Shown one piece after another: positions 43,857-52,550 of a DNA stretch of 64,000 nucleotides (positions within the stretch are counted from its first letter, which is position 1; each line of letters begins with the position of its first letter). The stretch lies in the NCBI GenBank assembly GCA_937928045.1, contig CALFWO010000062.1, positions 1 through 64,000 on the forward strand, in the 5' to 3' direction. The position numbers and the translations under genes were made by a program. The DNA comes from an uncultured Saprospiraceae bacterium (GTDB lineage: Bacteria > Bacteroidota > Bacteroidia > Chitinophagales > Saprospiraceae). A model generated the notes under the pieces. That model saw nothing but the letters and a program-made list of their open reading frames with translations. It did not search any database and was not told where the DNA came from.

Positions 43857-43945
43857 TGAATATAATTTTGTATTATTGTTGCTATAACCCAAGTGAATTT
43901 AAAAAGGTCTCAATTTTAGAATTGTTTTAACTTCATAACTCCGCC

Positions 43946-44284
43946 ATGCATACGCCCAAAATAATCCGACACAAAAATACATTGTGTCAAAACAAAAAAA
44001 GTAAAGATACCCAGCAAATATTATCATTGTTGAATTTTGTGGAATACAAACAAACTTTTTTTCCGATCAATAATGACAAAGGTAATTTTCTAATCCCTGC
44101 AAATACAATTGAAACGATCATACAAAACGTAAATGGATCAACGGTCCATTGCCAAAACAATCAGATATTTCACTCTTCTCATTCTATAGATTTCTGGAAA
44201 AAGTCATTGGATCGTTTTGATCGATTTGTCGAAGATAATCGATGGTTGAGTACAAAGATCATCACGCTTTACAAATCTTCTTGA
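43946..44284 (+). CDS. Small protein with possible LytTR-like DNA-binding domain
   Basis: The 112-residue protein lies in an otherwise empty gap. From residue 38 on, FFPINNDKGNFLIPANTIETIIQ..NGSTVHCQNNQIFHSSHSI followed by LDRFDRFVEDNRW..TKIITLYK follows the strand order of LytTR domains. These have IP..dI..i, then a G/N-turn, then s.sl..l...L, then F.R.HrS..VN. Similarity is faint, and the key Arg/Ser residues are altered. If real, it is a free-standing LytTR regulator like those common in Bacteroidota. Otherwise it is a hypothetical protein. The N-terminal 30 residues are basic and may not be translated. Confidence 0.55.
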   Translation: MHTPKIIRHKNTLCQNKKSKDTQQILSLLNFVEYKQTFFPINNDKGNFLIPANTIETIIQNVNGSTVHCQNNQIFHSSHSIDFWKKSLDRFDRFVEDNRWLSTKIITLYKSS

Positions 44285-44375
44285 CGCTATATTTCTTGGA
44301 CATTTCTTAAAATTGTTGCTGAAAAAAAATTAAATTGGCAGTCCCTTCGGCATTTTCTTACTAAATCATTTTAAA

Positions 44376-44789
44376 ATGAATCCAATTCTTAGAAATACAT
44401 TGGCTTTGTTCGCTGGATTAATGATTGGAGGATTTATAAATGGCGGTATTATTTCTATTAGCGGAAATATGATCCCATTACCTCCTGGTGTTGACCCGTC
44501 TGACCCTGAAAGCATAAAAGCGAACATTCATCTATATGAATTCAAACATTTTATTTTTCCTTTTCTAGCTCATGCCTTAGGAGCATTGGTCGGAGGTTTT
44601 GTAGCAGCCAAACTAGCCTTTAGCAGCAAATTACAATTGGCATTGGCTGTGGGAGGTTTTTTCCTAATAGGCGGAATAGTCATGGTAATAACTGTGGGAG
44701 GACCATTGGCATTTATATTAACCGATTTGATATTGGCCTATATTCCTATGGCTTGGTTAGGAGCAAAGTTAGCCGGAACAAAGAACTAG
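44376..44789 (+). CDS. Four-helix membrane protein of unknown function
   Basis: The 137-residue protein has four hydrophobic helices (about 5-28, 53-77, 82-106, 110-132). Gly-rich packing faces are seen, such as LFAGLMIGGFINGGII, ALGALVGGFVAAKLAF and GGFFLIGGIVMVI. A short loop, MIPLPPGVDPSDPESIKAN, follows the first helix. I do not recognise a named family, although similar small proteins occur widely in Bacteroidota. It stands alone on the plus strand, with a minus-strand terminator just beyond its stop. Confidence 0.8.
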   Translation: MNPILRNTLALFAGLMIGGFINGGIISISGNMIPLPPGVDPSDPESIKANIHLYEFKHFIFPFLAHALGALVGGFVAAKLAFSSKLQLALAVGGFFLIGGIVMVITVGGPLAFILTDLILAYIPMAWLGAKLAGTKN

Positions 44790-44804
44790 TCCCATAGATC
44801 TGCG

Positions 44805-44837
44805 AAATAAAAAAGGCGAAGTATTTCTACTTCACCT
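44805..44837 (-). terminator. Rho-independent terminator of the ferredoxin operon (minus strand)
   Basis: AGGTGAAGTA and TACTTCGCCT (44814-44823 with 44828-44837, one mismatch, loop GAAA on the minus strand) are followed on the minus strand by TTTTTTATTT. It lies about 155 bp beyond the ferredoxin stop codon. Confidence 0.75.
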
Positions 44838-44993
44838 AGTTGTGACTTTGTTATTGGGGTTCACAAAAAGCCTGGAACCAAGACCAAGATATTGACATAA
44901 ATAGTCTGGATTCTAATTTAAAGGTAATGAATTGTTATTAACTTAATTGTTTAACAAGAATAATTAACAAAATTATTTTGAAGGAACTAATAT

Positions 44994-45323
44994 TTAATTG
45001 CCTACAGGAGCCAATTTGATTACTAGACCATCCATTTCATCTTTTAAATGAAGCTGACAACCAAGTCTGGAATTATCTTCCACAAAAAATGCTTGGTCCA
45101 ACATGTCCTCTTCATCCTCTGTGGCTTCAGCAAGTTCGTGTTCACTTTGAACATAACAATGACATGTGGAACATAGGGCCATTCCTCCGCAGGTTCCTTC
45201 AACAGGTAATTCATAAGCCTTGCAAAGTTCCATGATATTCATATTCATATCAGTAGGAGCTTCCAATTCATGGGCTTTATCTTCACGATCTATGACCGTG
45301 ACTTTAATCATGCCTTCACTCAT
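44994..45323 (-). CDS. Adrenodoxin-type [2Fe-2S] ferredoxin
   Basis: The 109-residue ferredoxin has the cluster ligands Cys45, Cys51, Cys54 and Cys89 in the pattern C-x5-C-x2-C-x34-C (TCGGMALCSTCHCY and RLGCQL). The pattern is that of the ISC/adrenodoxin class, not the plant photosynthetic class. An acidic helix (EATEDEEDMLDQ) resembles the partner-docking helix. It overlaps the reductase gene by 4 bases, so the two form an electron-transfer pair that could serve Fe-S assembly, P450 or desaturase enzymes. Confidence 0.92.
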   Translation of the reverse strand: MSEGMIKVTVIDREDKAHELEAPTDMNMNIMELCKAYELPVEGTCGGMALCSTCHCYVQSEHELAEATEDEEDMLDQAFFVEDNSRLGCQLHLKDEMDGLVIKLAPVGN

Positions 45324-46339
45324 GCATTTTCTTTTTCAAATCCAGTTACACCCGTTACAGTGGTATATTTGAAAGACAACTTTTTATCTGGATAAATATG
45401 TTTAAAAGCGGATTGCACCATCATCGTGCCTTCATGAAAACCACAAAGAATCAGCTTTAATTTTCCTTCGTAAGTATTGATATCTCCTATTGCGTATATC
45501 CCTGGAATGTTGGTACTATAATCTTTGGTATCTACCTCGATCGCATTCTTAGTGATATTCAAACCCCATTCAGCAATTGGTCCCAACTTTGGAGAAAGTC
45601 CAAACAACGGCACAAAATGATCGGTATTGATATTTACAACGCCTTCCGTTTTATGCTTGATTTCTATGCTTTCAAGTTTGTCATTTCCTTTAAGACCTGT
45701 TACCTGAGCTTCGGTCACCAAGTTGATTTTACCAGCTTTTGCCAGTTCCATTACTTTTTCTACAGAATCCAAAGCACCTCTAAATTGTGTTCTTCTATGG
45801 ACCAAAGTCAACTCACTGGTCATTTCCGCCAAAAAGATCGTCCAATCCAGGGCAGAATCACCTCCACCCGCAATGACCACTTTTTTTCCTCTATAGAATT
45901 CAGGATCCTTAATGATATATTCTATCCCCTTATCTTCAAACTCAGCTATATTTGAAATAGGCGGTTTTCTTGGTTCAAAACAACCCAAACCTCCCGCGAT
46001 TGCGATCACTGGCGCCTTTATTTTAGTTCCACGACTCGTAGTCAAAACAAAGTCTCCATCTGCATCTTTTTCTATCGTTTCTGCTCTTTCGCCCAATGTA
46101 AACTGCGGATCAAAAGGCTTGATTTGCTCCATCAGATTGTCAATCAATTCACCAGCTAAAACAGAAGGATACCCAGGAATATCATAAATTGGCTTCTTAG
46201 GATATATTTCCGTCAATTGACCACCAGGTTGCGGCAAAGAATCTACTAAATGGCACTTCAACTTTAAAAGTCCGGCTTCAAACACGGTAAAAAGTCCTAC
46301 CGGACCAGCTCCGATGATAAGGATATCTGTTTTATTCAT
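45320..46339 (-). CDS. Thioredoxin-reductase-like ferredoxin-NADP+ reductase
   Basis: The 339-residue flavoprotein begins MNKTDILIIGAGPVGLF, with the FAD dinucleotide motif. It has GGQLTEIYPKKPIYDIPGYP, the second nucleotide motif AGGGDSALDW, and the terminal FAD motif GIYAIGDINTYEGKLKLI. There is no CxxC, which separates this FNR-2 group (YumC-like) from thioredoxin reductase. The start is ATG 46337-46339, not 46357. A TATTTTTG -7 box (46355-46362) overlaps the longer frame. It is followed directly by its probable electron acceptor, the [2Fe-2S] ferredoxin. Confidence 0.93.
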   Translation of the reverse strand: MNKTDILIIGAGPVGLFTVFEAGLLKLKCHLVDSLPQPGGQLTEIYPKKPIYDIPGYPSVLAGELIDNLMEQIKPFDPQFTLGERAETIEKDADGDFVLTTSRGTKIKAPVIAIAGGLGCFEPRKPPISNIAEFEDKGIEYIIKDPEFYRGKKVVIAGGGDSALDWTIFLAEMTSELTLVHRRTQFRGALDSVEKVMELAKAGKINLVTEAQVTGLKGNDKLESIEIKHKTEGVVNINTDHFVPLFGLSPKLGPIAEWGLNITKNAIEVDTKDYSTNIPGIYAIGDINTYEGKLKLILCGFHEGTMMVQSAFKHIYPDKKLSFKYTTVTGVTGFEKENA

Positions 46340-46354
46340 TGTCATAATTGGGCG

Positions 46355-46362
46355 CAAAAATA
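46355..46362 (-). promoter_or_regulatory. Bacteroidota -7 box for the reductase-ferredoxin operon
   Basis: TATTTTTG on the minus strand lies 15 bp before ATG 46339. No convincing TTTG is seen 19 bp further upstream. Confidence 0.45.
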
Positions 46363-46431
46363 CCGCTATTTCAATTGTAAAACAGCGTTCTTTTCAGAAA
46401 GTTTTGATAAGGAGAAAACATTGATTGTGAC

Positions 46432-47214
46432 CTAAGCGCCAATAAACTTGGCAGGTCTTCTCTCTACGAAAGCTGTAGCTCCTTCTTTGAAATCAGCTGT
46501 AGCTGCAAATTCTCCAAAAGCTTTCCATTCCAATTCAAAGCCATCAGCATTTTTATCAAAATAGCTATTCATTAAGCTTATAGACTTGGCTACCGCTATT
46601 GGTCCCTTGGTACTTATTTTTTCGATAATTTCCTTTGCTTTTTCAACTTCTTGGCCGACTTCTACCACGTGGTTTACCAAACCTAATTGCTTCGCTTCAT
46701 CCGCCTTGATCATATCTCCTGTAAGAATCAACTCAATCGCCTTTCCTTTTCCAATTAGCTGAATCAATCTTTGAGTTCCACCATAACCGGGAACGATTCC
46801 TAAATTCACCTCAGGTTGTCCAAATTTTGATTTGTCAGTAGCAATCCTCATGTGACAAGACATGGCCAATTCACAACCGCCTCCTAGCGTAAATCCGTTT
46901 ATCGCTGCAATCACCGGTACAGACATTCTTTCGATATTAAAAAAGATGTTTTGGCCAAATTTTGAAGTTTCAGAAGCTTGAGCAGCATTCAATCCAAGAA
47001 GTTCCTTGATATCTGCGCCAGCCACGAATGCTTTTTCACCAGAACCGGTAAGAATAATTCCTTTTATGGTTCCATAGCTTTTATAGTCTTCTTCGAAAAA
47101 AGCATGCAGTTCATCCATTGTTTGTTTGTTCAAAGCATTTAGAGCTTTTTCTCGGTTCAAGGTTAGGATGAGGATGCCATTTTGGTTATCGACGAGTAGA
47201 TTCTGGTAAGACAT
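46432..47214 (-). CDS. Enoyl-CoA hydratase/isomerase (crotonase family)
   Basis: The 260-residue protein (from MSYQNLLVDNQNGI) has the crotonase fold. Oxyanion-hole segment KAFVAGADIKEL and the catalytic-Glu motifs GGGCELAMSC and FGQPEVNLGIVPGYGGTQRL are intact, so it should hydrate 2-enoyl-CoA in fatty acid or amino acid breakdown. A TATCTTTG -7 box lies at 47251-47258 on this strand. That rules against the upstream ATG at 47253 and supports the start chosen. It is downstream of the flippase gene but has its own promoter element. Confidence 0.92.
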   Translation of the reverse strand: MSYQNLLVDNQNGILILTLNREKALNALNKQTMDELHAFFEEDYKSYGTIKGIILTGSGEKAFVAGADIKELLGLNAAQASETSKFGQNIFFNIERMSVPVIAAINGFTLGGGCELAMSCHMRIATDKSKFGQPEVNLGIVPGYGGTQRLIQLIGKGKAIELILTGDMIKADEAKQLGLVNHVVEVGQEVEKAKEIIEKISTKGPIAVAKSISLMNSYFDKNADGFELEWKAFGEFAATADFKEGATAFVERRPAKFIGA

Positions 47215-47250
47215 ATTGAGAAAGATTATCCGGTTAGTAATATTTGGCTG

Positions 47251-47258
47251 CAAAGATA
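47251..47258 (-). promoter_or_regulatory. Bacteroidota -7 box for the enoyl-CoA hydratase gene
   Basis: TATCTTTG on the minus strand matches TAnnTTTG and lies 36 bp before the chosen ATG. The -33 position reads TGGG, a poor match. Confidence 0.4.
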
Positions 47259-47260
47259 AC

Positions 47261-48736
47261 TTATCCTTTAATTTTTTCCCACCGCTGTTTTAGCAAGAGA
47301 TTAATATCTGGAGAAATGTTCAAATAGAGAACAGATGGTATATAAAATAGCGAGATGGCTGTTGATCGAATAAGAATATCTATCCAAGCCGTTTCAGTAA
47401 TCGGGATCCAATAACCAACTATAAAACTCACTAAAGCAATGAGCAATAAAATTATGGTTTGCCTAGTAAATGGTTGAATATTAAATTTTAAATAAATGAA
47501 TAGTAATTTCAAAATATTATAAAGAACCAAGGAAGAAAAAGTAGCCATCGCAGCTCCTGTAATTCCATACTTTGGAATCAAATAAAGATTTAGAAAAACA
47601 TTCATTACACCTAACACAATAATAGCCCACATCCCAAAACGATAGTACTTTGAATAGTTGATGATCTGATTGTTTACACTCGTCATTAAATCAATTAGCT
47701 TGGCTAAACAAATAAACAATACCACAGAAAAACCTCCGACCAATTCTTCAGGTTTAGACATCATTGAAAACAAATCTTCCACAGAACAAATGATTGCTAC
47801 AAAAAAGAATAATCCAACTAGTGTTAAATTTGTAGAAGCTTTGCTATAGATTTTTCCAACATTGTCCCAATCTCCATTTTTAATAGCACTGGCAATTATT
47901 GGGCTCGATATCTGCATTACAGCCGTTCCTGGTATCATGATGGCAGTTCCAATAAATGCAGCAATCGCATACACTCCATTACTTGTAAAATCAATTAAAG
48001 TAGGAATCATGAATTCGTCTATTCTGGTTGCTAATAGACTGCCATAATTTGCCAACAAGCCATAAGTAGCAAATGATCTAATTCGACCTAAACGCTCCGA
48101 AGTCAAAAACGCAAAATCCAATTTCCAATTCAAGGCCCCTAAATAGTACAGGTAGAAAAATGTAGCCAATACTGCCAAAGCCCAGTGCGCAACTAATCCC
48201 TTGGCCATCCCTTCATAACCGATTACATTGTAAGCCAACAATATGAAAAGAAATGGCAAAGTTATCTTTACCATATTCTGAATCATTGAAGGCACAACAA
48301 TCTTGTGGTAGTTCGTACTGTAACTTGTCAGGATCTGAAAAACGCTGAAAAATATGGCTAAAGGCAACAGATAAGGCAAGAATTTCTGAAATAAAGGTGA
48401 TTTTTCTTCATAAAATTCAAAAATTTGCTCCTTGAAAAGAAAAGCCAAGAGAAGGAATATTGCAGCTCCAATAAGATTGGATAGCAGCAAAAATCCTAAA
48501 AAGCCTTTCTTATTGTCTCTATTGTCACCAAATTCTTCAAAAAATCTTATCGTTACTGCGGAGAAACCCAGATTTATCATTGGAGCCAACAAAAGCCCAG
48601 TTCCTAATAAGAATCGAGCAATTCCATAAGCCTCTTTATCTGTAGGATACAAAAACATCACACTGAGGGCACCAACCCCCACTCCAATGTAGTTGACCAA
48701 ACTTTGATTTATACTTTGCTTTTGAATTGTCCCCAT
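47261..48736 (-). CDS. Polysaccharide flippase (Wzx/MATE-MVF superfamily)
   Basis: The 491-residue inner-membrane protein has about 12-14 helices. The opening KQSINQSLVNYIGVGVGALSVMFLYP is typical of O-antigen/oligosaccharide flippases that move lipid-linked glycans to the periplasm. The repeated phrases AMATFSSLVLYNILKLLFIY and PSMIQNMVKITLPF also fit. It is divergent from pseB (212 bp apart), and I infer that it exports the pseudaminic-acid-containing glycan made by the rightward cluster. Specificity cannot be read from the sequence. Confidence 0.88.
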   Translation of the reverse strand: MGTIQKQSINQSLVNYIGVGVGALSVMFLYPTDKEAYGIARFLLGTGLLLAPMINLGFSAVTIRFFEEFGDNRDNKKGFLGFLLLSNLIGAAIFLLLAFLFKEQIFEFYEEKSPLFQKFLPYLLPLAIFFSVFQILTSYSTNYHKIVVPSMIQNMVKITLPFLFILLAYNVIGYEGMAKGLVAHWALAVLATFFYLYYLGALNWKLDFAFLTSERLGRIRSFATYGLLANYGSLLATRIDEFMIPTLIDFTSNGVYAIAAFIGTAIMIPGTAVMQISSPIIASAIKNGDWDNVGKIYSKASTNLTLVGLFFFVAIICSVEDLFSMMSKPEELVGGFSVVLFICLAKLIDLMTSVNNQIINYSKYYRFGMWAIIVLGVMNVFLNLYLIPKYGITGAAMATFSSLVLYNILKLLFIYLKFNIQPFTRQTIILLLIALVSFIVGYWIPITETAWIDILIRSTAISLFYIPSVLYLNISPDINLLLKQRWEKIKG

Positions 48737-48948
48737 ACAGATTTACAAAGATCGACGTTTTCTCATTGAAGTTTACTTTTCAACACATTTTAAAGGTAAG
48801 AAAGGCAAAAAAACGTATTATAATTTTATTTAATAGCTTTGATTCAGAAATTGCCTTAATCTTTTAGAAAAGTGTACGTTTCTAGAACTAAATTGTGTCT
48901 TTTTGCGTAGAAAAGTTACAATAGAACAACAGTTAAACCATAATACAT

Positions 48949-49980
48949 ATGTTAGATCTTAATGGCCAGTCCATTTTAATCACAGGAGGAACAGGCTCAT
49001 TCGGGAAAAAATTCGTCGAAACTATATTCTCAAGGTATCCTAAGGTCAAAAGACTAGTTATTTACAGTCGAGATGAATTGAAGCAATTTGAAATGTCTCA
49101 GACCTTTTCAAATAGCAAATATCCAGCAATTAGATATTTTATCGGAGATGTAAGAGATGGTGCTCGATTCAAACGTGCTTGCGAAGGAATTGATGTGATC
49201 ATTCATGCTGCAGCATTGAAACAAGTACCGGCAGCAGAATACAATCCAATGGAGTGTATCAAAACAAATGTACTGGGCGCTCAGAATATTATCGAAGCGG
49301 CCATGGATACTAACGTCAAAAAAATAGTAGCGCTTTCCACCGATAAGGCCGCCGCACCAATTAACCTTTATGGAGCGACAAAACTTTGTTCTGATAAACT
49401 TTTCGTAGCAGCCAATCGAGTTGTGGGATCAAGAGATTTAACCCTTTCTGTAGTTCGCTATGGAAACGTCATTGGCTCTCGAGGATCTGTAATACCATTT
49501 TTTCTGAAGAAAAGGACTGAAGGATTTCTCCCAATAACTCATGCAGACATGACTAGATTTAATATTTCTTTGGCGGATGGTGTAGAAATGGTGATGTATG
49601 CATTAGAACATGCTATCGGTGGTGAAATTTTCGTCCCAAAGATTCCATCCTATAGAATTACGGATGTAGCCACTGCAGTAGCGCCTGACTGTGAGCAAAA
49701 AATTGTCGGCATACGGCCAGGTGAAAAATTACACGAAGAAATGATCACAACCTCGGATTCAATGAACACTGTTGAGCTCGATAATTACTACGTTATATGC
49801 CCAGGAAGTTTTAAATATTCTCCAGAGGATTTAGCGAAAAAATTTAATGGCAAATTAGTGCCGCAAGGTTTCAGCTACAATAGTGGAGAAAACAAGGAAT
49901 GGCTGACCGTAGAGCAACTTCGAGATCAAATTGTTGAACATGTAGATCCTAATTTTTCAATAAATCCAACGCATGCGTAA
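48949..49980 (+). CDS. pseB: UDP-N-acetylglucosamine 4,6-dehydratase (inverting), PseB
   Basis: PseB performs the first step of pseudaminic acid synthesis: UDP-GlcNAc to UDP-2-acetamido-2,6-dideoxy-beta-L-arabino-hex-4-ulose. The 343-residue SDR protein has the NAD motif TGGTGSFG (12-19), HAAALKQVPAAEYNP, the active-site region LSTDKAAAPINLYGATK, and VRYGNVIGSRGSVIP. These phrases are diagnostic for the inverting dehydratase family (PseB/FlaA1), not for retaining dehydratases. The coding end overlaps pseC by 8 bases. It opens the rightward cluster. Confidence 0.95.
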   Translation: MLDLNGQSILITGGTGSFGKKFVETIFSRYPKVKRLVIYSRDELKQFEMSQTFSNSKYPAIRYFIGDVRDGARFKRACEGIDVIIHAAALKQVPAAEYNPMECIKTNVLGAQNIIEAAMDTNVKKIVALSTDKAAAPINLYGATKLCSDKLFVAANRVVGSRDLTLSVVRYGNVIGSRGSVIPFFLKKRTEGFLPITHADMTRFNISLADGVEMVMYALEHAIGGEIFVPKIPSYRITDVATAVAPDCEQKIVGIRPGEKLHEEMITTSDSMNTVELDNYYVICPGSFKYSPEDLAKKFNGKLVPQGFSYNSGENKEWLTVEQLRDQIVEHVDPNFSINPTHA

Positions 49981-51127
49981 GATCCCTTATGGTCGTCAAG
50001 ATATAAATGAGGAAGATATAAATGCGGTAATCACAGCACTCAAGGACGAGTTGATTACTCAAGGACCTCAAATCGAAATATTCGAAAATAAGTTTGCAGA
50101 ATATATTGGATGCAAATATGCAGTTGCTGTGGCCAATGGGACAGCCGCTCTGCATCTATGTGCAATGGCCTTAGATGTCAACGAAGATTCTCGAGTCATC
50201 ACAGCCCCGATAACTTTTACTGCATCAGCAAATTGTATTAGATATTGTGGCGGATCAGTGGACTTTGTTGATATAGATGAAGACAAAGTGGTCCTGGATG
50301 TCGAAGCAGTTAGAAAAAAAATTGAAAGCCATCCACCTGGAACTTTTCAAGGTATCGTTCCAATAGACTTCGCTGGTTATCCAGTGGACTTGGAAGCCTT
50401 TAGAAAGTTAGCCGATGAACACGGCCTTTGGCTGTTAGAGGATGCCTGTCACGCCCCTGGAGGATTTTTTATCGACAGTAAAGGAGTTCAACAGAATTGT
50501 GGGAATGGCAACTATGCAGATTTAGCTATTTTTTCATTTCATCCAGTAAAACACATAGCTTGCGGAGAAGGAGGAATGATCACAACCAACAGCAAAGAAC
50601 TTTACGATAAATTGTTAATATTAAGAACTCATGGTATTACTCGTCGTCCAGATCTTTTAGAAAAGAATGACGGTGGTTGGTATTATGAAATGCATTCATT
50701 GGGATATAATTACCGATTGACTGATTTTCAAGCAGCCCTTGGGGTGAGTCAATTGAAAAGGGCAACTAAGAATATTGAAATTAGAAGGGCAATTGCAAAA
50801 CGGTATGACATTGCTTTCAAAGATTTCGCTCCGGTTGAAACAATTACTCCCCCTGCAGACAATGGGCATGCCTATCATTTATATGTTATAAAAACCGAAA
50901 GAAGGAAAGAGCTATACGATCATTTAAGAGCAAATGGCATCTATGCTCAGATTCATTACATCCCTGTACACACTCAACCCTACTACCGAAACTTATCTAC
51001 AGAAAAAGTAAACTGTCCAAAGGCAGAATCATATTACGATCAATGCCTTAGTTTACCGATGTTTCCAACTTTAACTTTGGAGGAACAGGAATTTGTAATA
51101 GTCATCGTAAAAAAATTCTTTGAATGA
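49973..51127 (+). CDS. pseC: UDP-4-amino-4,6-dideoxy-N-acetyl-beta-L-altrosamine transaminase, PseC
   Basis: PseC is the PLP-dependent sugar aminotransferase that adds the C-4 amino group from glutamate to the PseB product. The 384-residue DegT/DnrJ/EryC1 protein has AVANGTAALHL and the LEDACHAPGG motif. The PLP lysine is Lys193 in FHPVKHIACGEGG, and NYRLTDFQAALG follows near the C-terminus. The amino group it creates is the one normally acetylated by PseH, which is missing in this cluster. The start overlaps pseB by 8 bases and the stop overlaps pseF by 4 (ATGA). Confidence 0.95.
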   Translation: MRKIPYGRQDINEEDINAVITALKDELITQGPQIEIFENKFAEYIGCKYAVAVANGTAALHLCAMALDVNEDSRVITAPITFTASANCIRYCGGSVDFVDIDEDKVVLDVEAVRKKIESHPPGTFQGIVPIDFAGYPVDLEAFRKLADEHGLWLLEDACHAPGGFFIDSKGVQQNCGNGNYADLAIFSFHPVKHIACGEGGMITTNSKELYDKLLILRTHGITRRPDLLEKNDGGWYYEMHSLGYNYRLTDFQAALGVSQLKRATKNIEIRRAIAKRYDIAFKDFAPVETITPPADNGHAYHLYVIKTERRKELYDHLRANGIYAQIHYIPVHTQPYYRNLSTEKVNCPKAESYYDQCLSLPMFPTLTLEEQEFVIVIVKKFFE

Positions 51128-51828
51128 AAAATCTCGCAGTCATACCTGCCAGAGGTGGCTCAAAGAGAATTCCTAAAAAAAATATAAAAGACTTTTTAGG
51201 CAAACCGATAATTGCTTACTCCATTCAAGCTGCTTTGGATTCCGGACTTTTTGAAGAAATCATGGTATCCACTGATTCAGAAGAGATTAAAGTCGTGGCG
51301 GAAAAGTATGGGGCCAAGGTTCCTTTTTTGAGATCCGCAAAGAATGCCGATGATCATGCGACTATTTCAGATGTGATGAGCGAGGTTCTGGATTATTATG
51401 ATGATAAAAACTTGACTTTTGACAACATTTGTTGTATACTCTCAACAGCTCCTTTCACCACTTGTGAAAAAATTAAAGAAGCTTACAATAAATTATATTC
51501 TGGAGATTTTATTTCTATCGTTCCCATTCAAAAATTTAGCTTTCCCATATTGAGAAGTTTGCGGATCAATTCCAATGATCAGTTGGAAATGAATTGGCCT
51601 GAGTACTCGAAAACAAGATCACAAGATTTAGAAGAGGCTTTCCATGATGCAGGTCAGTTTTACTGGGCAAAACTTGAAGCCTATCGAACAGAGATGAAGT
51701 TTAATTCTTCTAAAACAGGATATATAGAATTCAAAGCAAATGAATCTCAAGATATAGACACAGAAGAAGACTGGAAAATCGCAGAATTAAAATTCAAAAT
51801 TTTGAAAGAGCCGAAGCCTATTCTATAG
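51124..51828 (+). CDS. pseF: Pseudaminic acid cytidylyltransferase, PseF
   Basis: PseF activates pseudaminic acid with CTP to give CMP-pseudaminic acid, the donor for glycosyltransferases. The 234-residue protein starts MKNLAVIPARGGSKRIPKKN, the CMP-sugar synthetase signature. It continues with MVSTDSEEIKVVAEKYGA and CCILSTAPFTTCE. Family members for legionaminic or sialic acid look alike, but the adjacent pseB, pseC, pseG and pseI set the assignment. The gene order, activation enzyme third in the cluster, puts it before the acylation module. Confidence 0.93.
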   Translation: MKNLAVIPARGGSKRIPKKNIKDFLGKPIIAYSIQAALDSGLFEEIMVSTDSEEIKVVAEKYGAKVPFLRSAKNADDHATISDVMSEVLDYYDDKNLTFDNICCILSTAPFTTCEKIKEAYNKLYSGDFISIVPIQKFSFPILRSLRINSNDQLEMNWPEYSKTRSQDLEEAFHDAGQFYWAKLEAYRTEMKFNSSKTGYIEFKANESQDIDTEEDWKIAELKFKILKEPKPIL

Positions 51829-51914
51829 ATGTTGCTTTTAGGGCTATTCTACGTCATAACTAGACCAAGTATAAAATGAATTTTAAAAAATTAAATTATA
51901 CTCCAATTTAAAAA

Positions 51915-52550
51915 ATGAAAAAAGACAATTCTATCTTATTAAAACAAGAGTTGCCTATTGCATTCAAGGGTTCTAGAGACTACATCTATGCTTCAGATGT
52001 GTTTTCTGGTTTAATAGATGTTTTGAAAAATCATGGCTTTAATGAAATAATTAATATTGACTTTTCTGTACATAATCTATCAAACGTCGGAATTGAGTTA
52101 ATCATTTATAAAAATCAACTTCCAAGTTCTATTCAAGATTACTTTGCGCAATTAAGATTTGAATCAAACGGCAAAACATATTTTGGAATAGTTAAATCAA
52201 TTGACAAGAAAATAACGGATCGAACGAATTATGATGAACAAGATATTTTTGAAAATACGGAAATAAATAAAAATGACAATTCTATAACCTTGAGCAATAA
52301 ATATACAAGTTATTCGAATCTAGAGGCTTTTACGGCTATGAATAAAATTTTGCTTTATTCGGTTAGACCGGATATCAAAGGACAATGGCTATCCGTAAGA
52401 TTGCAATTAGAAAATTATAAAGATCTTTATTCCAAAAGGGAAAATTACAAAGTAGTTCTTAAGAAGATATTTTCTAACAAATATGCCAAAAGTTCGTTAT
52501 TTAATAATGATCAAAAAATAGGAAATTTATTTTTCTCTTTAAGAAAGTGA
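51915..52550 (+). CDS. Unknown 211-residue protein of the ACP/KAS III acylation module
   Basis: The 211-residue, lysine-rich soluble protein has no signal or membrane segment. It begins with QELPIAFKGSRDYIYASDVFSGLIDVL and has a mixed strand/helix pattern with a middle segment SYSNLEAFTAMNKILLYSV. I do not recognise the family. It is not an SDR ketoreductase (no GxxxGxG) and not an obvious FabZ/FabA dehydratase. It ends inside the start of the KAS III gene (4-bp overlap), so it is translationally coupled to it and probably works on the ACP-bound intermediate or scaffolds the complex. It is more A/T-rich than pseB/pseC. Confidence 0.8.
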   Translation: MKKDNSILLKQELPIAFKGSRDYIYASDVFSGLIDVLKNHGFNEIINIDFSVHNLSNVGIELIIYKNQLPSSIQDYFAQLRFESNGKTYFGIVKSIDKKITDRTNYDEQDIFENTEINKNDNSITLSNKYTSYSNLEAFTAMNKILLYSVRPDIKGQWLSVRLQLENYKDLYSKRENYKVVLKKIFSNKYAKSSLFNNDQKIGNLFFSLRK

